Below, one piece after another: positions 7,060-14,901 of a DNA stretch of 64,000 nt. The notes beneath the pieces were generated by a model that saw only the letters and a program-made list of their open reading frames with translations, made no database searches and was not told where the DNA came from. This stretch comes from RGIG4079 sp045646905 (GTDB lineage Bacteria; Bacteroidota; Bacteroidia; Bacteroidales; Muribaculaceae). Numbering within the stretch: position 1 is the first letter of the stretch; every line of letters starts with the position of its first letter. The position numbers and the translations under genes were made by a program. The stretch is from the NCBI GenBank assembly GCA_045646905.1, contig JAZRLP010000007.1, forward strand, positions 1-64,000, written 5' to 3'.

Positions 7060-7485
7060 TTATATGGCACAACGAATAGGCATGCCAACCGATGACCACT
7101 TTATTTCGTAGGTAGTGGCATTAGATTCACCTGAGGGGTTGCCACTCGTGGCAGAAGATTTGACGATAGGGTACGGTCGTTCACGAGAGCCGATGATAAA
7201 GGAAGTTCCTGACGCGTCCGTGATTACGAAAGCGAGGTGTTTATGAAGTGGAATGTTGTCGTTTGACACAAATTTGAGCGTGCAAAGCACCTTGCGACCA
7301 TTGTTATCGTATTCTTCTACAGCTTCGTATGACGGCTGACCGAAAAAGCGGACAGGCGTAATCTCAGTGAAGACGCCGACAGGAATGCCCGATGAATGTT
7401 TGAGAACGATGTTGGGCTGAAGTTTTTCGCACTCGACAAAGCCGATTTGTGCGATACCCGGTAATGTGTGATTAAAGTTTTCCAT
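7060..7485 (-). CDS. Phage element protein of unknown function
   Basis: The 141-residue product (MENFNHTLPGIAQIGFVECEK...) is rich in predicted beta strands, with no signal peptide or membrane segment. It looks like a small virion or accessory phage protein, but I do not recognise the family. It starts 44 bases after the stop of the upstream gene; that gap holds two direct copies of CGTATATT (7513-7520, 7522-7529) and a TTCGTA/TACGAA palindrome at 7520-7536 overlapping that stop, which may be an operator. It is followed by the ardA leader. Confidence 0.6.
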   Translation of the reverse strand: MENFNHTLPGIAQIGFVECEKLQPNIVLKHSSGIPVGVFTEITPVRFFGQPSYEAVEEYDNNGRKVLCTLKFVSNDNIPLHKHLAFVITDASGTSFIIGSRERPYPIVKSSATSGNPSGESNATTYEIKWSSVGMPIRCAI

Positions 7486-7529
7486 AGCAAATAAAGTTAG
7501 ATTATATAAAATCGTATATTTCGTATATT

Positions 7530-8057
7530 TTACGAATTTTCGGTCTTGGAATCTTTTATTTTTTTCTTGTATTTTTTAATGCGTTCATAAGTATGATAAA
7601 GGTCTCTTTTCCGTCGATAACGTTTGGCTATGGCATTCCAATTGGTTTCGTTAATTTCAATATCGTGTTTTTCCATAAAAGCGTAAATGAGTTCATCTTG
7701 ACGCTTGAATAAAGTTGTGAATTTGTGAAGAGAGTTCCATAATTCCAAATCAAACCGATTTCTGATACAATTTATTAGCATTTGCATTGCTTTTGGAGGC
7801 AGGTAGTTGTATGTCGCTGGAGGCTTATGACGAAATTCAGGTATTATTATTGAAAGTTTTTGTTCTTTATCCAAATCGGGAAGACTATTCGCAGGAGTCT
7901 TTTTAAGGAATTGTTCTAATATATTACTTTCCATACACCCTCTTTTAAGTTGCACTGGGTTGTTGCCCCCTTGCTCATTGATGAACCACTGAGCCAAATA
8001 AGGGTCGATGTCAAGATATACATAGAATTTATTGTTTGTTTTTTCTGTATGAGCCAT
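7530..8057 (-). CDS. Phage early-region protein, unknown, basic C-terminus
   Basis: The 175-residue protein overlaps the end of the DnaC-like gene by 29 bases, so it belongs to the same early transcript. The N-terminal half has a FYVYLDIDPYLAQWF segment; the C-terminal third is strongly basic (KRYRRKRD, KKYKKKIKD), which suggests nucleic acid binding. No known domain is recognised. A role in replication or in regulation of late genes is possible from position only. Confidence 0.6.
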   Translation of the reverse strand: MAHTEKTNNKFYVYLDIDPYLAQWFINEQGGNNPVQLKRGCMESNILEQFLKKTPANSLPDLDKEQKLSIIIPEFRHKPPATYNYLPPKAMQMLINCIRNRFDLELWNSLHKFTTLFKRQDELIYAFMEKHDIEINETNWNAIAKRYRRKRDLYHTYERIKKYKKKIKDSKTENS

Positions 8058-8745
8058 CTTTAAATATAATTACATGTAACATTTCATTAAAACGGTCTGC
8101 TATTCTGTCTCCATACTTTGTGCGTATTTCTTTAGCAGTGAGATTTGTTGTGATAAAAGTGAATGATTGATTTATATACCTATATTCAATAAGTCGTATA
8201 ATAGGGTGAATGGGATTGCCATAATCAAGAATTTCGACAGGCTCGTTGCCAAGATCGTCAATTCCTAATAAGGGCTTATTTTTGATTAAGGTAAATTCTT
8301 TGATGTCTCGTGCTAATTGAGACAGCTCATAAGAATCATATATTGTCATTTTGGGCTTGAACTGATTTCCCATAAAATCAAAATGATTTTTGTCTGCAAG
8401 GTAGTTTAATGCTTGTTGAAAAGCATACATAAGAGTTGATTTTCCATTTCCACATGTGCCACACAGCATAACACCAAACTTGGGAGTAATAGCAGTAATA
8501 TAATCAGCTAATCGTGTAAGATTACTTTGGGTATTCTCGTCAAGTTCAAATTTTCGTAAACGCCGTTCCACTTCAAGTTTATAAGAGGCAGTTAATAACG
8601 CCACTGCGTTTTCGGTAGGCAAGTTAAATCTAAAACGATTCTCCGTACTCCTCCGATTTCTTAGCAATGATTCTATTTCCTTTACGAGCTGCATATTTAT
8701 CATTTTTGATTGTTCCATTATGGTGTTGTTTGTTGTTTTCTTCAT
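8029..8745 (-). CDS. DnaC/IstB-like ATPase, phage helicase loader
   Basis: The 238-residue protein has an AAA+ ATPase core: Walker A GTCGNGKST (about residues 97-105), Walker B LLGIDDLG, sensor FITTNL and an arginine-finger-type GDRIADRF near the end. DnaC/DnaI-like loaders place the replicative helicase on single-stranded DNA, and phages pair them with an initiator protein, as here. The open frame overlaps the upstream initiator gene by 116 bases; later Met codons (10, 15 or 18) would shorten the overlap but not remove it. Confidence 0.85.
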   Translation of the reverse strand: MKKTTNNTIMEQSKMINMQLVKEIESLLRNRRSTENRFRFNLPTENAVALLTASYKLEVERRLRKFELDENTQSNLTRLADYITAITPKFGVMLCGTCGNGKSTLMYAFQQALNYLADKNHFDFMGNQFKPKMTIYDSYELSQLARDIKEFTLIKNKPLLGIDDLGNEPVEILDYGNPIHPIIRLIEYRYINQSFTFITTNLTAKEIRTKYGDRIADRFNEMLHVIIFKDGSYRKNKQ

Positions 8746-9382
8746 TTTGGATTCTTTTGCGAGACCAATTAAGGAAATGCTTTTTGAAATCTACTATATC
8801 GACATGGGATTTACCTATCAATTTGATTTCGGAAACAAATTCCGAGAAAAGTTCTCGAACTTGAATAATATCACAATTTAAAATTTGTGCAACGCTATCA
8901 AGAAAATCAGAAGATGATTCAATCTCTTGAATAAATTGATTTTTATCTTCATGCGTGCTTATAGATGAAGAATTATTTTTAATTTCTTTTTTATTATCTT
9001 CTTTAATCTGTTGCATTTTTTGTTGCACTTTGCGTTCTTTTCGATTCTTTTTATTGATTTCATTTAACTGGTATTTATCATAATTTGTAATGGTTATTAT
9101 AGTCATTTGAGAGTTCGATATGCGATGAATCATGTCTGCTTCTTCCAAGCAGTTTAAAAATGTTATGGTGGTATGACTGCAAGCGTCCATTTGACGTGCA
9201 AGAAATCTTATTGTGGTGCATATTTGCCCTCGTTGCAATTGAACTGATGTTTTGCCAAAAACAACCTTTCGAGGCTCCCATTGAGCCATAAGCAATAAAA
9301 GCACCCACCAACGAAAATGGCGTGGATTATGCCAAATCCAATGATTTGTAATATCTCTATGAAGATTAATCCAGCCTTTCAT
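8630..9382 (-). CDS. Phage replication initiator-like protein (winged helix N-terminus)
   Basis: From the ATG at 9380-9382 the 250-residue product starts MKGWINLHRDITNHWIW, typical of phage replisome organisers of the DnaD-like class, followed by a winged-helix region (GQICTTIRFLARQM and following, to about residue 100). The centre is Lys/Gln-rich, and the C-terminal half has a helical DnaB2-like region ending in a basic tail. Upstream codons to 9463 are likely spurious. It lies directly before the helicase loader, the usual order. Confidence 0.75.
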   Translation of the reverse strand: MKGWINLHRDITNHWIWHNPRHFRWWVLLLLMAQWEPRKVVFGKTSVQLQRGQICTTIRFLARQMDACSHTTITFLNCLEEADMIHRISNSQMTIITITNYDKYQLNEINKKNRKERKVQQKMQQIKEDNKKEIKNNSSSISTHEDKNQFIQEIESSSDFLDSVAQILNCDIIQVRELFSEFVSEIKLIGKSHVDIVDFKKHFLNWSRKRIQNEENNKQHHNGTIKNDKYAARKGNRIIAKKSEEYGESF

Positions 9383-9386
9383 AAAT

Positions 9387-9587
9387 CTATATTTGTGCTT
9401 TCCAAAAACGCAGAATTTCGCTACCAAGATAGAATTTGTGAGCTGTGTTTCTACGAAAGCCACACTTGATATGTCCTGCGTAAGTATATCTTCTTAAAGT
9501 TTCTCTTGATATAGATAAAACCTTACAGGTATCTTTAATTGAATATCTGCCGTTTATTGCAACTTGTGGTTCGGTGCTTGTTATCAT
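9387..9587 (-). CDS. Excisionase/MerR-like helix-turn-helix protein
   Basis: A 66-residue protein with a single HTH_17-type domain (YSIKDTCKVLSISRETLRRY, about residues 15-34) and the short C-terminal wing that ends in an aromatic strand. Such proteins serve as excisionases or small regulators on integrative elements. The start overlaps the stop of the upstream regulator gene in an ATGA, so the two are translationally coupled. A role in excision fits the nearby attachment site, although the integrase is not in the window. Confidence 0.75.
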   Translation of the reverse strand: MITSTEPQVAINGRYSIKDTCKVLSISRETLRRYTYAGHIKCGFRRNTAHKFYLGSEILRFWKAQI

Positions 9588-9808
9588 AATATGGCTTTTT
9601 TATCCGGGAAAAGTGATTCTTCTTCTACATTAAGTTCTTTTGCAATAGCTTTTATTGCAGTATCATTTGGAAATTGCGTTCCATTAAGCCACATTCGTAT
9701 TGTAGCGGGTTGTCTGCATGTGATTTCAGCTATTCTTTCGATGAAGATTTGCCCAGCTGTGGGTTTCTTCTTTTCTAATTGATAAAGTTCCTTAAAACTA
9801 TATGACAT
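9584..9808 (-). CDS. Cro-like helix-turn-helix regulator
   Basis: A 74-residue protein with an XRE-type fold: residues 20-60 include RIAEITCRQPATIRMWLNG, then NDTAIKAIAKELNVEEESLF. It is the first gene of the leftward early operon and faces the XRE repressor at 9969 across a 160-base AT-rich operator region. This is the typical Cro/CI-like switch of temperate elements. Which of the two keeps the element silent cannot be decided from sequence; the larger one is the better repressor candidate. Confidence 0.7.
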   Translation of the reverse strand: MSYSFKELYQLEKKKPTAGQIFIERIAEITCRQPATIRMWLNGTQFPNDTAIKAIAKELNVEEESLFPDKKAIL

Positions 9809-9968
9809 AATAAAAATTAATTATATCAATAAATATTTTGTTATATCAGCAAAAAATATTATATTTGCATAAATAAAAATACTTATTGATTTGGTTAAAA
9901 TTGATAATATCAAGAGCAAAGTTAGATTATTTTATTGAATCTTACAACAAATATAACTAATATATTTA
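9809..9968. promoter_or_regulatory. Divergent operator region of the phage switch
   Basis: Several repeats lie between the two regulators. TTATATCA occurs twice as direct repeats (9821-9828 and 9841-9848), 20 bases apart, i.e. on the same DNA face. An odd palindrome TTGATA-A-TATCAA sits at 9901-9913. Near the repressor start, TTTATTGAAT (9931-9940, 9965-9974) and ATATAACTAA (9951-9960, 9973-9982) are each repeated. TATCAA half-sites are the likely shared operator core. Confidence 0.55.
9837..9867 (+). promoter_or_regulatory. Promoter of the XRE repressor gene
   Basis: TTTG at 9837-9840, 19 bases, then TATATTTG at 9860-9867, a perfect match to the Bacteroidota consensus. It overlaps the second TTATATCA repeat, so the regulators probably control it. 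The leader to the repressor start would be about 95 bases. Confidence 0.7.
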
Positions 9969-10481
9969 TTGAATATAACTAAAGTGCAGCGAATAGATTT
10001 AGCAAAAATACGCTCTGACCATAGTGTCAGCCAAAAAGATTTGGCGGAGAAACTTGGGGTAAAGCAGAGCTTTTTATCTAATATAGAAAGGGGTAGAAGT
10101 CCGTTGCCTCCTGAAAAATTGGATAAAATAATTGAGATATTCGATATAGAGAATATAGACATATATTATATCGAAGATATTGGTAGTAGTAATATGTCGA
10201 AATCACAGTCCGACAACACAAATAGCATAATTAATGACAGTGCTATTTTCGAAAAGTTCGTTGGAGTAATGGAGAAGATGACAGAAGCAAAATACGCAAA
10301 TGAAACCGAAGCATTATCTCGCATAGAACGCTTACAAGATAGGAATGATTTTCTAAACTCACAAGTTGATGAATTGCGAAAGGATTTAACGCGTTTATTG
10401 CACGAGAATTTTGCATTAAAAGAGATTCTAATTAAAAATGGAATCGATTATGAAACTAGGCAAAATTACGATAATGTGTGA
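9969..10481 (+). CDS. XRE-family repressor with C-terminal coiled coil
   Basis: Residues 8-60 form an XRE/Cro-CI helix-turn-helix (VSQKDLAEKLGVKQSFLSNIERG). The rest (about residues 85-165) is a charged heptad-rich helix, probably for oligomerisation. The start is uncertain: no ATG is available, and TTG at 9969 or GTG at 9984 are the options. It is the last gene before the attachment site and diverges from the early operon, the usual place of a lysogeny repressor. There is no protease-type C-terminal domain, so induction by RecA-driven self-cleavage is unlikely. Confidence 0.75.
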   Translation: MNITKVQRIDLAKIRSDHSVSQKDLAEKLGVKQSFLSNIERGRSPLPPEKLDKIIEIFDIENIDIYYIEDIGSSNMSKSQSDNTNSIINDSAIFEKFVGVMEKMTEAKYANETEALSRIERLQDRNDFLNSQVDELRKDLTRLLHENFALKEILIKNGIDYETRQNYDNV

Positions 10482-10553
10482 AGTTTGTGTGAAGAAGTAA
10501 AATAGAGAGAAACTAAAATATTATTAACCAATTGGTTGTGGTTGATTGGAAGA

Positions 10554-10598
10554 TGCCTTACAAGCAGAGGGTCGGCGGTTCGAATCCGTCAACGCCCA
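10554..10598 (+). pseudogene. 3' fragment of tRNA-Val (TAC anticodon), probable attR
   Basis: Bases 10554-10598 match the 3' half of a tRNA: anticodon loop CTTACAA with its 3' stem GCAGA, T arm GGCGG-TTCGAAT-CCGTC and acceptor strand AACGCCC plus discriminator A. The 5' half is missing; the sequence before it does not form a D arm or a matching acceptor. Integrative elements that enter the 3' end of a tRNA gene leave such a fragment at the far end. The intact tRNA-Val should therefore lie left of the window, at the element's other end. Confidence 0.75.
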
Positions 10599-10608
10599 CA
10601 ACAACAAA

Positions 10609-10645
10609 GGCTATCTTCATTGCGAAGATGGCCGTTTTAGTTTTT
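10609..10645 (+). terminator. Terminator of the former tRNA-Val transcript
   Basis: A 10-bp stem (10609-10618 with 10624-10633, one T-G pair) with a 5-base loop is followed by GTTTTAGTTTTTT. It sits 10 bases after the tRNA fragment and was presumably the terminator of the original tRNA gene, which supports this side being host DNA. Confidence 0.8.
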
Positions 10646-10650
10646 TACGC

Positions 10651-11367
10651 ATGATGAATGATGTGAAATGGGTGTGGGTTGACCTCGACGATACGATATG
10701 GGACTTTCGTGGCAACTCGTGGGAGACTCTTGGTGAATTATACTACCAAGAGGGACTTGATGCCTATTTTGAGTCTGTTGATGACTGGCGTGAAAAATAT
10801 TTTGAATATAATCACACTTTGTGGCCTCTTTATAATGCAGGGAAAATTACTAAAGAGTATTTACAGGTGGAGCGTTTTCGCAAGGTGCTCGCCGATGCAG
10901 GTTATCCACAAGATGATGTGATGAAGAAGGCTCAAGCACTCGATCCGTTGTATCTTTCAATCCTTGGCACTAAATCGCGATTGGTCGATGGTGCACGCGA
11001 AATGTTGCAGTATCTTAAGGAGAAAGGGTATAGGTTGTGTCTCATAAGTAACGGATTTTATGAGGTGCAATATCGCAAGATGAAATCGGCTCAAATAGAG
11101 GATTTCTTTGAAGTGGTGGTGTTGAGCGATGATATAGGGGTGAATAAGCCCGACCGTCGCATATTTGACCATGCACTCCGTAAGGCTGGGGCTACAGCCG
11201 AGGAGTCGATTATCATTGGCGATAATCCCGATGCCGACATAAAGGGTGCTGTAGATGCTGGGTGGAAGGCTATATATTTCAATCGTGAAGGTGCCAATGT
11301 TGCATCGGAGTTGCCCAAGGGAATTGCAGTCGTGGGTAGATTATGTGACATAGGGCATATTTTATGA
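10651..11367 (+). CDS. HAD-superfamily phosphatase, YjjG-like nucleotidase
   Basis: The 238-residue protein has the HAD motifs in order: DLDDT near residue 10 (motif I, nucleophile Asp), SNG (motif II, about residue 133), KPD (motif III) and GDNPDAD (motif IV). The helical cap between motifs I and II and the overall size fit YjjG-type pyrimidine 5'-nucleotidases, which clean up non-canonical nucleotides. The start was set to the tandem ATG at 10651/10654; the longer frame to 10546 runs through the tRNA fragment and is rejected. It is the first host gene right of the element. Confidence 0.8.
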   Translation: MMNDVKWVWVDLDDTIWDFRGNSWETLGELYYQEGLDAYFESVDDWREKYFEYNHTLWPLYNAGKITKEYLQVERFRKVLADAGYPQDDVMKKAQALDPLYLSILGTKSRLVDGAREMLQYLKEKGYRLCLISNGFYEVQYRKMKSAQIEDFFEVVVLSDDIGVNKPDRRIFDHALRKAGATAEESIIIGDNPDADIKGAVDAGWKAIYFNREGANVASELPKGIAVVGRLCDIGHIL

Positions 11368-11415
11368 TATATTTGTCTTAAAAGTGGCATTAAATATTGA
11401 AAAATAACAAATTTG

Positions 11416-11447
11416 TTTGTGCTAGTGAAAATATTCATATATCTTTG
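11416..11447 (+). promoter_or_regulatory. Promoter with long leader for the pseudouridine synthase gene
   Basis: TTTG at 11416-11419, 20 bases, then TATCTTTG at 11440-11447. The transcript would start near 11453, which leaves about 140 bases of untranslated leader before the ATG at 11594. The leader contains GCCCT/AGGGT and GCC-GCGA-GGC mini-hairpins and T-rich tracts, which may serve in regulation. Confidence 0.6.
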
Positions 11448-11593
11448 CGTAAGATATTTAAATATATGATAATTTGCCCTTGTAGGGTGGATTTTTAAAA
11501 CCAAAGTAAACAAAGCGTAACCTTTTTTTATTTATAAAACTAAATAGGACTTATTAACGCCGCGAGGCTGTATTATTTTTTAATTAAAAAAAT

Positions 11594-12964
11594 ATGGATA
11601 ATATTGAGAAAAAACCTAAAAGACCACGCATAGGAGAAAATCGTGGATTGTCATTTAACAATGGCGCTGAAGGAACAAGTCGTTATGAAAATGGAAACTA
11701 TTCATCTCAAAGTTTCTCAACTGCCGATTCTGAGTATCAAGGAGAACGCCAGTATTCACAACAACGCTCTTATAATCGCCAAGGTGGTTACAATCGCTAC
11801 AATAATCAAGGTGGCTATAACAATAATTATCGCCAAGGTGGATATAACAACAATCGATATAATAACAATTACCAACAAAATCAATATAATGCTCCAGTAG
11901 ATGGAGAAGGTGGCGAAGGTTATAACCAAGGTGGTTATCGCCAAAACAATTATCGCCAAGGTGGCTATAACAACAATCGCCAAGGAGGTTATCGCCAAAA
12001 CAATAACCGCCAAGGTGGCTATAACAACAATCGTCAAGGAGGTTATGGTAATCAAGGCGGATACAACAATCAAGGTGGCTATAATAACCAAGGTGGTTAT
12101 CGCCAACAAGGTCAAGGCCGTCCTAACCCAAACCAACGCCGCAATAAAAAACAAAATTATAATCAAGGCATTATGCCAAACAAGGGCAAGAGTTTTACTC
12201 CACGCCCCAAACGCATCGAGTATGAAATGCCTATTCCCGATCCAAACGAACAAATTCGTCTTAACAAGTTTATGGCCAACGCAGGTATCTGCTCACGCCG
12301 TGAAGCTGACGAATTGATTCAACAAGGTCTTGTGAAAATCAACGGCGTTGTAGTTACCGAATTGGGAACAAAAATCTCTCACAGCGATGTGGTTGAATAT
12401 GATGAAAAGGTAGTGGCTCTTGAAAGCAAATGCTATATCCTTCTCAATAAGCCCAAAGATGTAGTTACAACAAGCGATGACCCCAATGGTCGTAAAACTG
12501 TTATGGACCTTGTGAAAGGTGCTTGCAATGAACGCATCTATCCTGTGGGACGCCTCGACCGTAACACTACAGGTGTGCTTCTATTGACCAATGATGGTGA
12601 CCTCGCTTCAAAATTGACACATCCTAAATATGTGAAGAAAAAAATCTACCATGTGTGGTGCGACAAAGATATCGCTGAAGAAGATATGCAACGCATTGCC
12701 GATGGTATTGAACTTGAAGATGGTCCAATCCATGCCGACGCTATCAGTTACGCTACCGAAAAAGATCGCAACCAAGCTGGTATCGAAATCCACTCGGGTC
12801 GCAACCGCATTGTGCGTCGCATCTTTGAATCACTCGGTTATCATGTAACAAAACTCGACCGTGTTTATTTCGCTGGTCTTACAAAGAAAAATCTTGCTCG
12901 TGGTCGTTGGCGTTACCTCACTCAAGAAGAGGTTAACTACTTGAAAATGGGCTCATTTGAATAA
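11594..12964 (+). CDS. rluB: RluB/RsuA-family rRNA pseudouridine synthase with Q/N/G/Y-rich extension
   Basis: Residues 215-456 are a complete RsuA/RluB-type enzyme: an S4 RNA-binding domain (IRLNKFMANAGICSRREADE) and the catalytic VGRLDRNTTGVLLLTND with the active-site Asp. It would isomerise a uridine in 23S (or 16S) rRNA. Residues 45-195 are an extreme low-complexity tract made of repeats such as RQGGYNNN and NQGGYNNQ, like arginine-glycine-rich disordered regions that bind RNA or form condensates. Such extensions are known on some Bacteroidota RNA-binding proteins. It lies 32 bases before asnS. Confidence 0.88.
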   Translation: MDNIEKKPKRPRIGENRGLSFNNGAEGTSRYENGNYSSQSFSTADSEYQGERQYSQQRSYNRQGGYNRYNNQGGYNNNYRQGGYNNNRYNNNYQQNQYNAPVDGEGGEGYNQGGYRQNNYRQGGYNNNRQGGYRQNNNRQGGYNNNRQGGYGNQGGYNNQGGYNNQGGYRQQGQGRPNPNQRRNKKQNYNQGIMPNKGKSFTPRPKRIEYEMPIPDPNEQIRLNKFMANAGICSRREADELIQQGLVKINGVVVTELGTKISHSDVVEYDEKVVALESKCYILLNKPKDVVTTSDDPNGRKTVMDLVKGACNERIYPVGRLDRNTTGVLLLTNDGDLASKLTHPKYVKKKIYHVWCDKDIAEEDMQRIADGIELEDGPIHADAISYATEKDRNQAGIEIHSGRNRIVRRIFESLGYHVTKLDRVYFAGLTKKNLARGRWRYLTQEEVNYLKMGSFE

Positions 12965-12996
12965 TTGAAAATATAAATAACAGATATATACTTGTA

Positions 12997-14394
12997 ATGA
13001 AAAGAACTAAAATAGTAGATATATTTAACCCTAAACTCATTGGTCAACAAGTGAGTGTGAAAGGGTGGGTGCGTAGCCGTCGCGGTAACAAGCATGTGCA
13101 ATTTGTGGCACTCAATGATGGTTCGACTATCAAAAACATTCAAATCGTTTTTGATATGGCTAAATTTGATGAAGAGCAGTTGAAGCCTATTACAACAGGA
13201 GCAAGCCTTCATGTGATTGGTCAACTTGTAGAGTCGATGGGAAAAGGCCAAAGTGCCGAAATCCAAGCCGAAACACTTGAGATATATGGTACAGCCGATC
13301 CCGAAACTTATCCAATGCAAAAGAAGGGTCACACAATGGAATTCCTTCGTGAAAAAGCTCACTTGCGTCCACGCACCAATACTTTCGGTGCTGTGTTCCG
13401 CATTCGCCACCACATGGCTATTGCTATTCACAAATATTTCCACGACCATGGCTTCTTCTATTTCCACACTCCTATCATCACAGCTTCGGACTGTGAAGGT
13501 GCTGGTCAAATGTTCCAAGTGACAACAAAGAACCTCTACGACTTGAAGAAGGACGAAAATGGTTCAATCATCTACGATGATGACTTCTTTGGCAAACAAG
13601 CAAGCCTCACTGTATCGGGTCAGCTCGAAGGTGAATTGGCTGCTACTGCACTCGGTTCAATCTATACTTTTGGCCCTACATTCCGTGCCGAAAATTCAAA
13701 CACTCCTCGCCACTTGGCCGAGTTTTGGATGATTGAGCCCGAAGTTGCTTTTGCCGACCTCGGCGACCTTATGGATCTCGAAGAAGACTTCATTAAATAT
13801 TGTATCAACTGGGCTCTTGAAAACTGTAAAGATGACCTTGAGTTCCTCAATAATATGATTGATAAGGGCTTGATTGAGCGTCTCAAAGAGGTAGTTTCTA
13901 CCGAGTTTATTCGTTTGCCTTACACCGAGGGTATCAAGATTCTTGAAGAAGCAATTGCTGCTGGTAAGAAATTTGAATTCCCAGTATATTGGGGTTGCGA
14001 CCTCGCGAGCGAACATGAACGCTATCTTGTAGAAGAACACTTCAAAAAACCAGTCATCATGACCGACTATCCAAAGGATATCAAGGCATTCTATATGAAG
14101 CTTAACGAAGATGGCAAAACAGTTCAAGGTACCGATGTGTTGTTCCCACAAATCGGTGAAATCATTGGCGGTAGTGTGCGTGAAGAAAACTACGACAAAC
14201 TCATGGGTCGCATCGAAGAGATGAATATCCCAATGAAAGATATGTGGTGGTATCTCGACACTCGTCGTTTCGGTACAGTGCCTCATGCTGGTTTCGGTCT
14301 TGGTTTTGAACGCCTCTTGTTGTTCGTAACTGGTATGACCAACATTCGCGATGTGATTCCATTCCCACGCACTCCAAACAATTGTGAATTCTAA
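12997..14394 (+). CDS. asnS: Asparaginyl-tRNA synthetase
   Basis: The 465-residue protein has the class IIb layout: an N-terminal OB-fold anticodon-binding domain (VSVKGWVRSRRGNKHVQFV, about residues 18-36), then the catalytic domain with class II motif 2 (FRAENSNTPRHLAEFWMIEPE) and motif 3 (GFGLGFERLLLFVTG). The full length and all motifs are typical of bacterial AsnRS, which charges tRNA-Asn. It follows the pseudouridine synthase closely and precedes a PhnA-like gene by 22 bases, so the three may be co-transcribed. Confidence 0.95.
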   Translation: MKRTKIVDIFNPKLIGQQVSVKGWVRSRRGNKHVQFVALNDGSTIKNIQIVFDMAKFDEEQLKPITTGASLHVIGQLVESMGKGQSAEIQAETLEIYGTADPETYPMQKKGHTMEFLREKAHLRPRTNTFGAVFRIRHHMAIAIHKYFHDHGFFYFHTPIITASDCEGAGQMFQVTTKNLYDLKKDENGSIIYDDDFFGKQASLTVSGQLEGELAATALGSIYTFGPTFRAENSNTPRHLAEFWMIEPEVAFADLGDLMDLEEDFIKYCINWALENCKDDLEFLNNMIDKGLIERLKEVVSTEFIRLPYTEGIKILEEAIAAGKKFEFPVYWGCDLASEHERYLVEEHFKKPVIMTDYPKDIKAFYMKLNEDGKTVQGTDVLFPQIGEIIGGSVREENYDKLMGRIEEMNIPMKDMWWYLDTRRFGTVPHAGFGLGFERLLLFVTGMTNIRDVIPFPRTPNNCEF

Positions 14395-14416
14395 TTATTA
14401 AAACGACAACACGAAA

Positions 14417-14746
14417 ATGGCTGAAGAAATTACAAAATGCCCAAAGTGCGGCGGTGAATATGTTTACTTTGATGGGTCGCTATATGTTTGCCCCGACTGT
14501 GCTCACGAATTTAATCCCGATGATGCCGAAGAAGCGAATGATGTAGCAAAAGATAGCAATGGCGCAGAACTTTTTGATGGCGATGCAGTAACTGTTATCA
14601 AAGACCTCAAAGTTAAAGGCTCGTCAATGGTAATCAAACGAGGTACAAAGGTAAAAAGCATTCGCCTCACCGAAAACCCCGAAGAGGTTGATTGCAAAAT
14701 CGACGGCAGCAGCATCGTCCTCAAAACCTGCGTCCTTAAAAAGTAG
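14417..14746 (+). CDS. PhnA/YjdM-family zinc-ribbon protein
   Basis: This 109-residue protein opens with a zinc ribbon (CPKCGGEYVYFDGSLYVCPDC, two CxxC pairs) followed by the KGSSMVIKRGTKVKSIRL core and a C-terminal LKTCVLKK, typical of the PhnA family. Despite its name, PhnA is not known to act in phosphonate breakdown in most bacteria; its exact role is unsettled. It ends before a 15-bp hairpin shared with the convergent catalase gene. Confidence 0.88.
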   Translation: MAEEITKCPKCGGEYVYFDGSLYVCPDCAHEFNPDDAEEANDVAKDSNGAELFDGDAVTVIKDLKVKGSSMVIKRGTKVKSIRLTENPEEVDCKIDGSSIVLKTCVLKK

Positions 14747-14821
14747 AAACTATTTAATGCGGGGTGAGGAATACGAAATTTTCGTTGACATTCCTACTTG
14801 CATCTCGCATATCACAAATAT

Positions 14822-14855
14822 AACAACGGCTATCGGACACCCGATAGCCGTTGTT
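14822..14855. terminator. Bidirectional hairpin between phnA-like gene and catalase
   Basis: A perfect 15-base inverted repeat (14822-14836 and 14841-14855) with a 4-base loop (ACAC) lies between the two convergent genes. There is no long T tract, but TTGTT is in the descending arm on both strands. It most likely ends both transcripts. Confidence 0.7.
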
Positions 14856-14901
14856 GTGTTATAACTTAGTTGACCAATATATCTGAATAGATATTTGATG
14901 T

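Noticed and set aside
10546..10650. Longer N-terminus for the HAD phosphatase
   Set aside because: It begins at a TTG and runs through the tRNA fragment and its terminator; the tandem ATG at 10651/10654 fits the family.
11756..12253. Long hydrophobic minus-strand ORF opposite the pseudouridine synthase
   Set aside because: It is the mirror of the low-complexity repeats; its composition follows from the repeated codons on the other strand.
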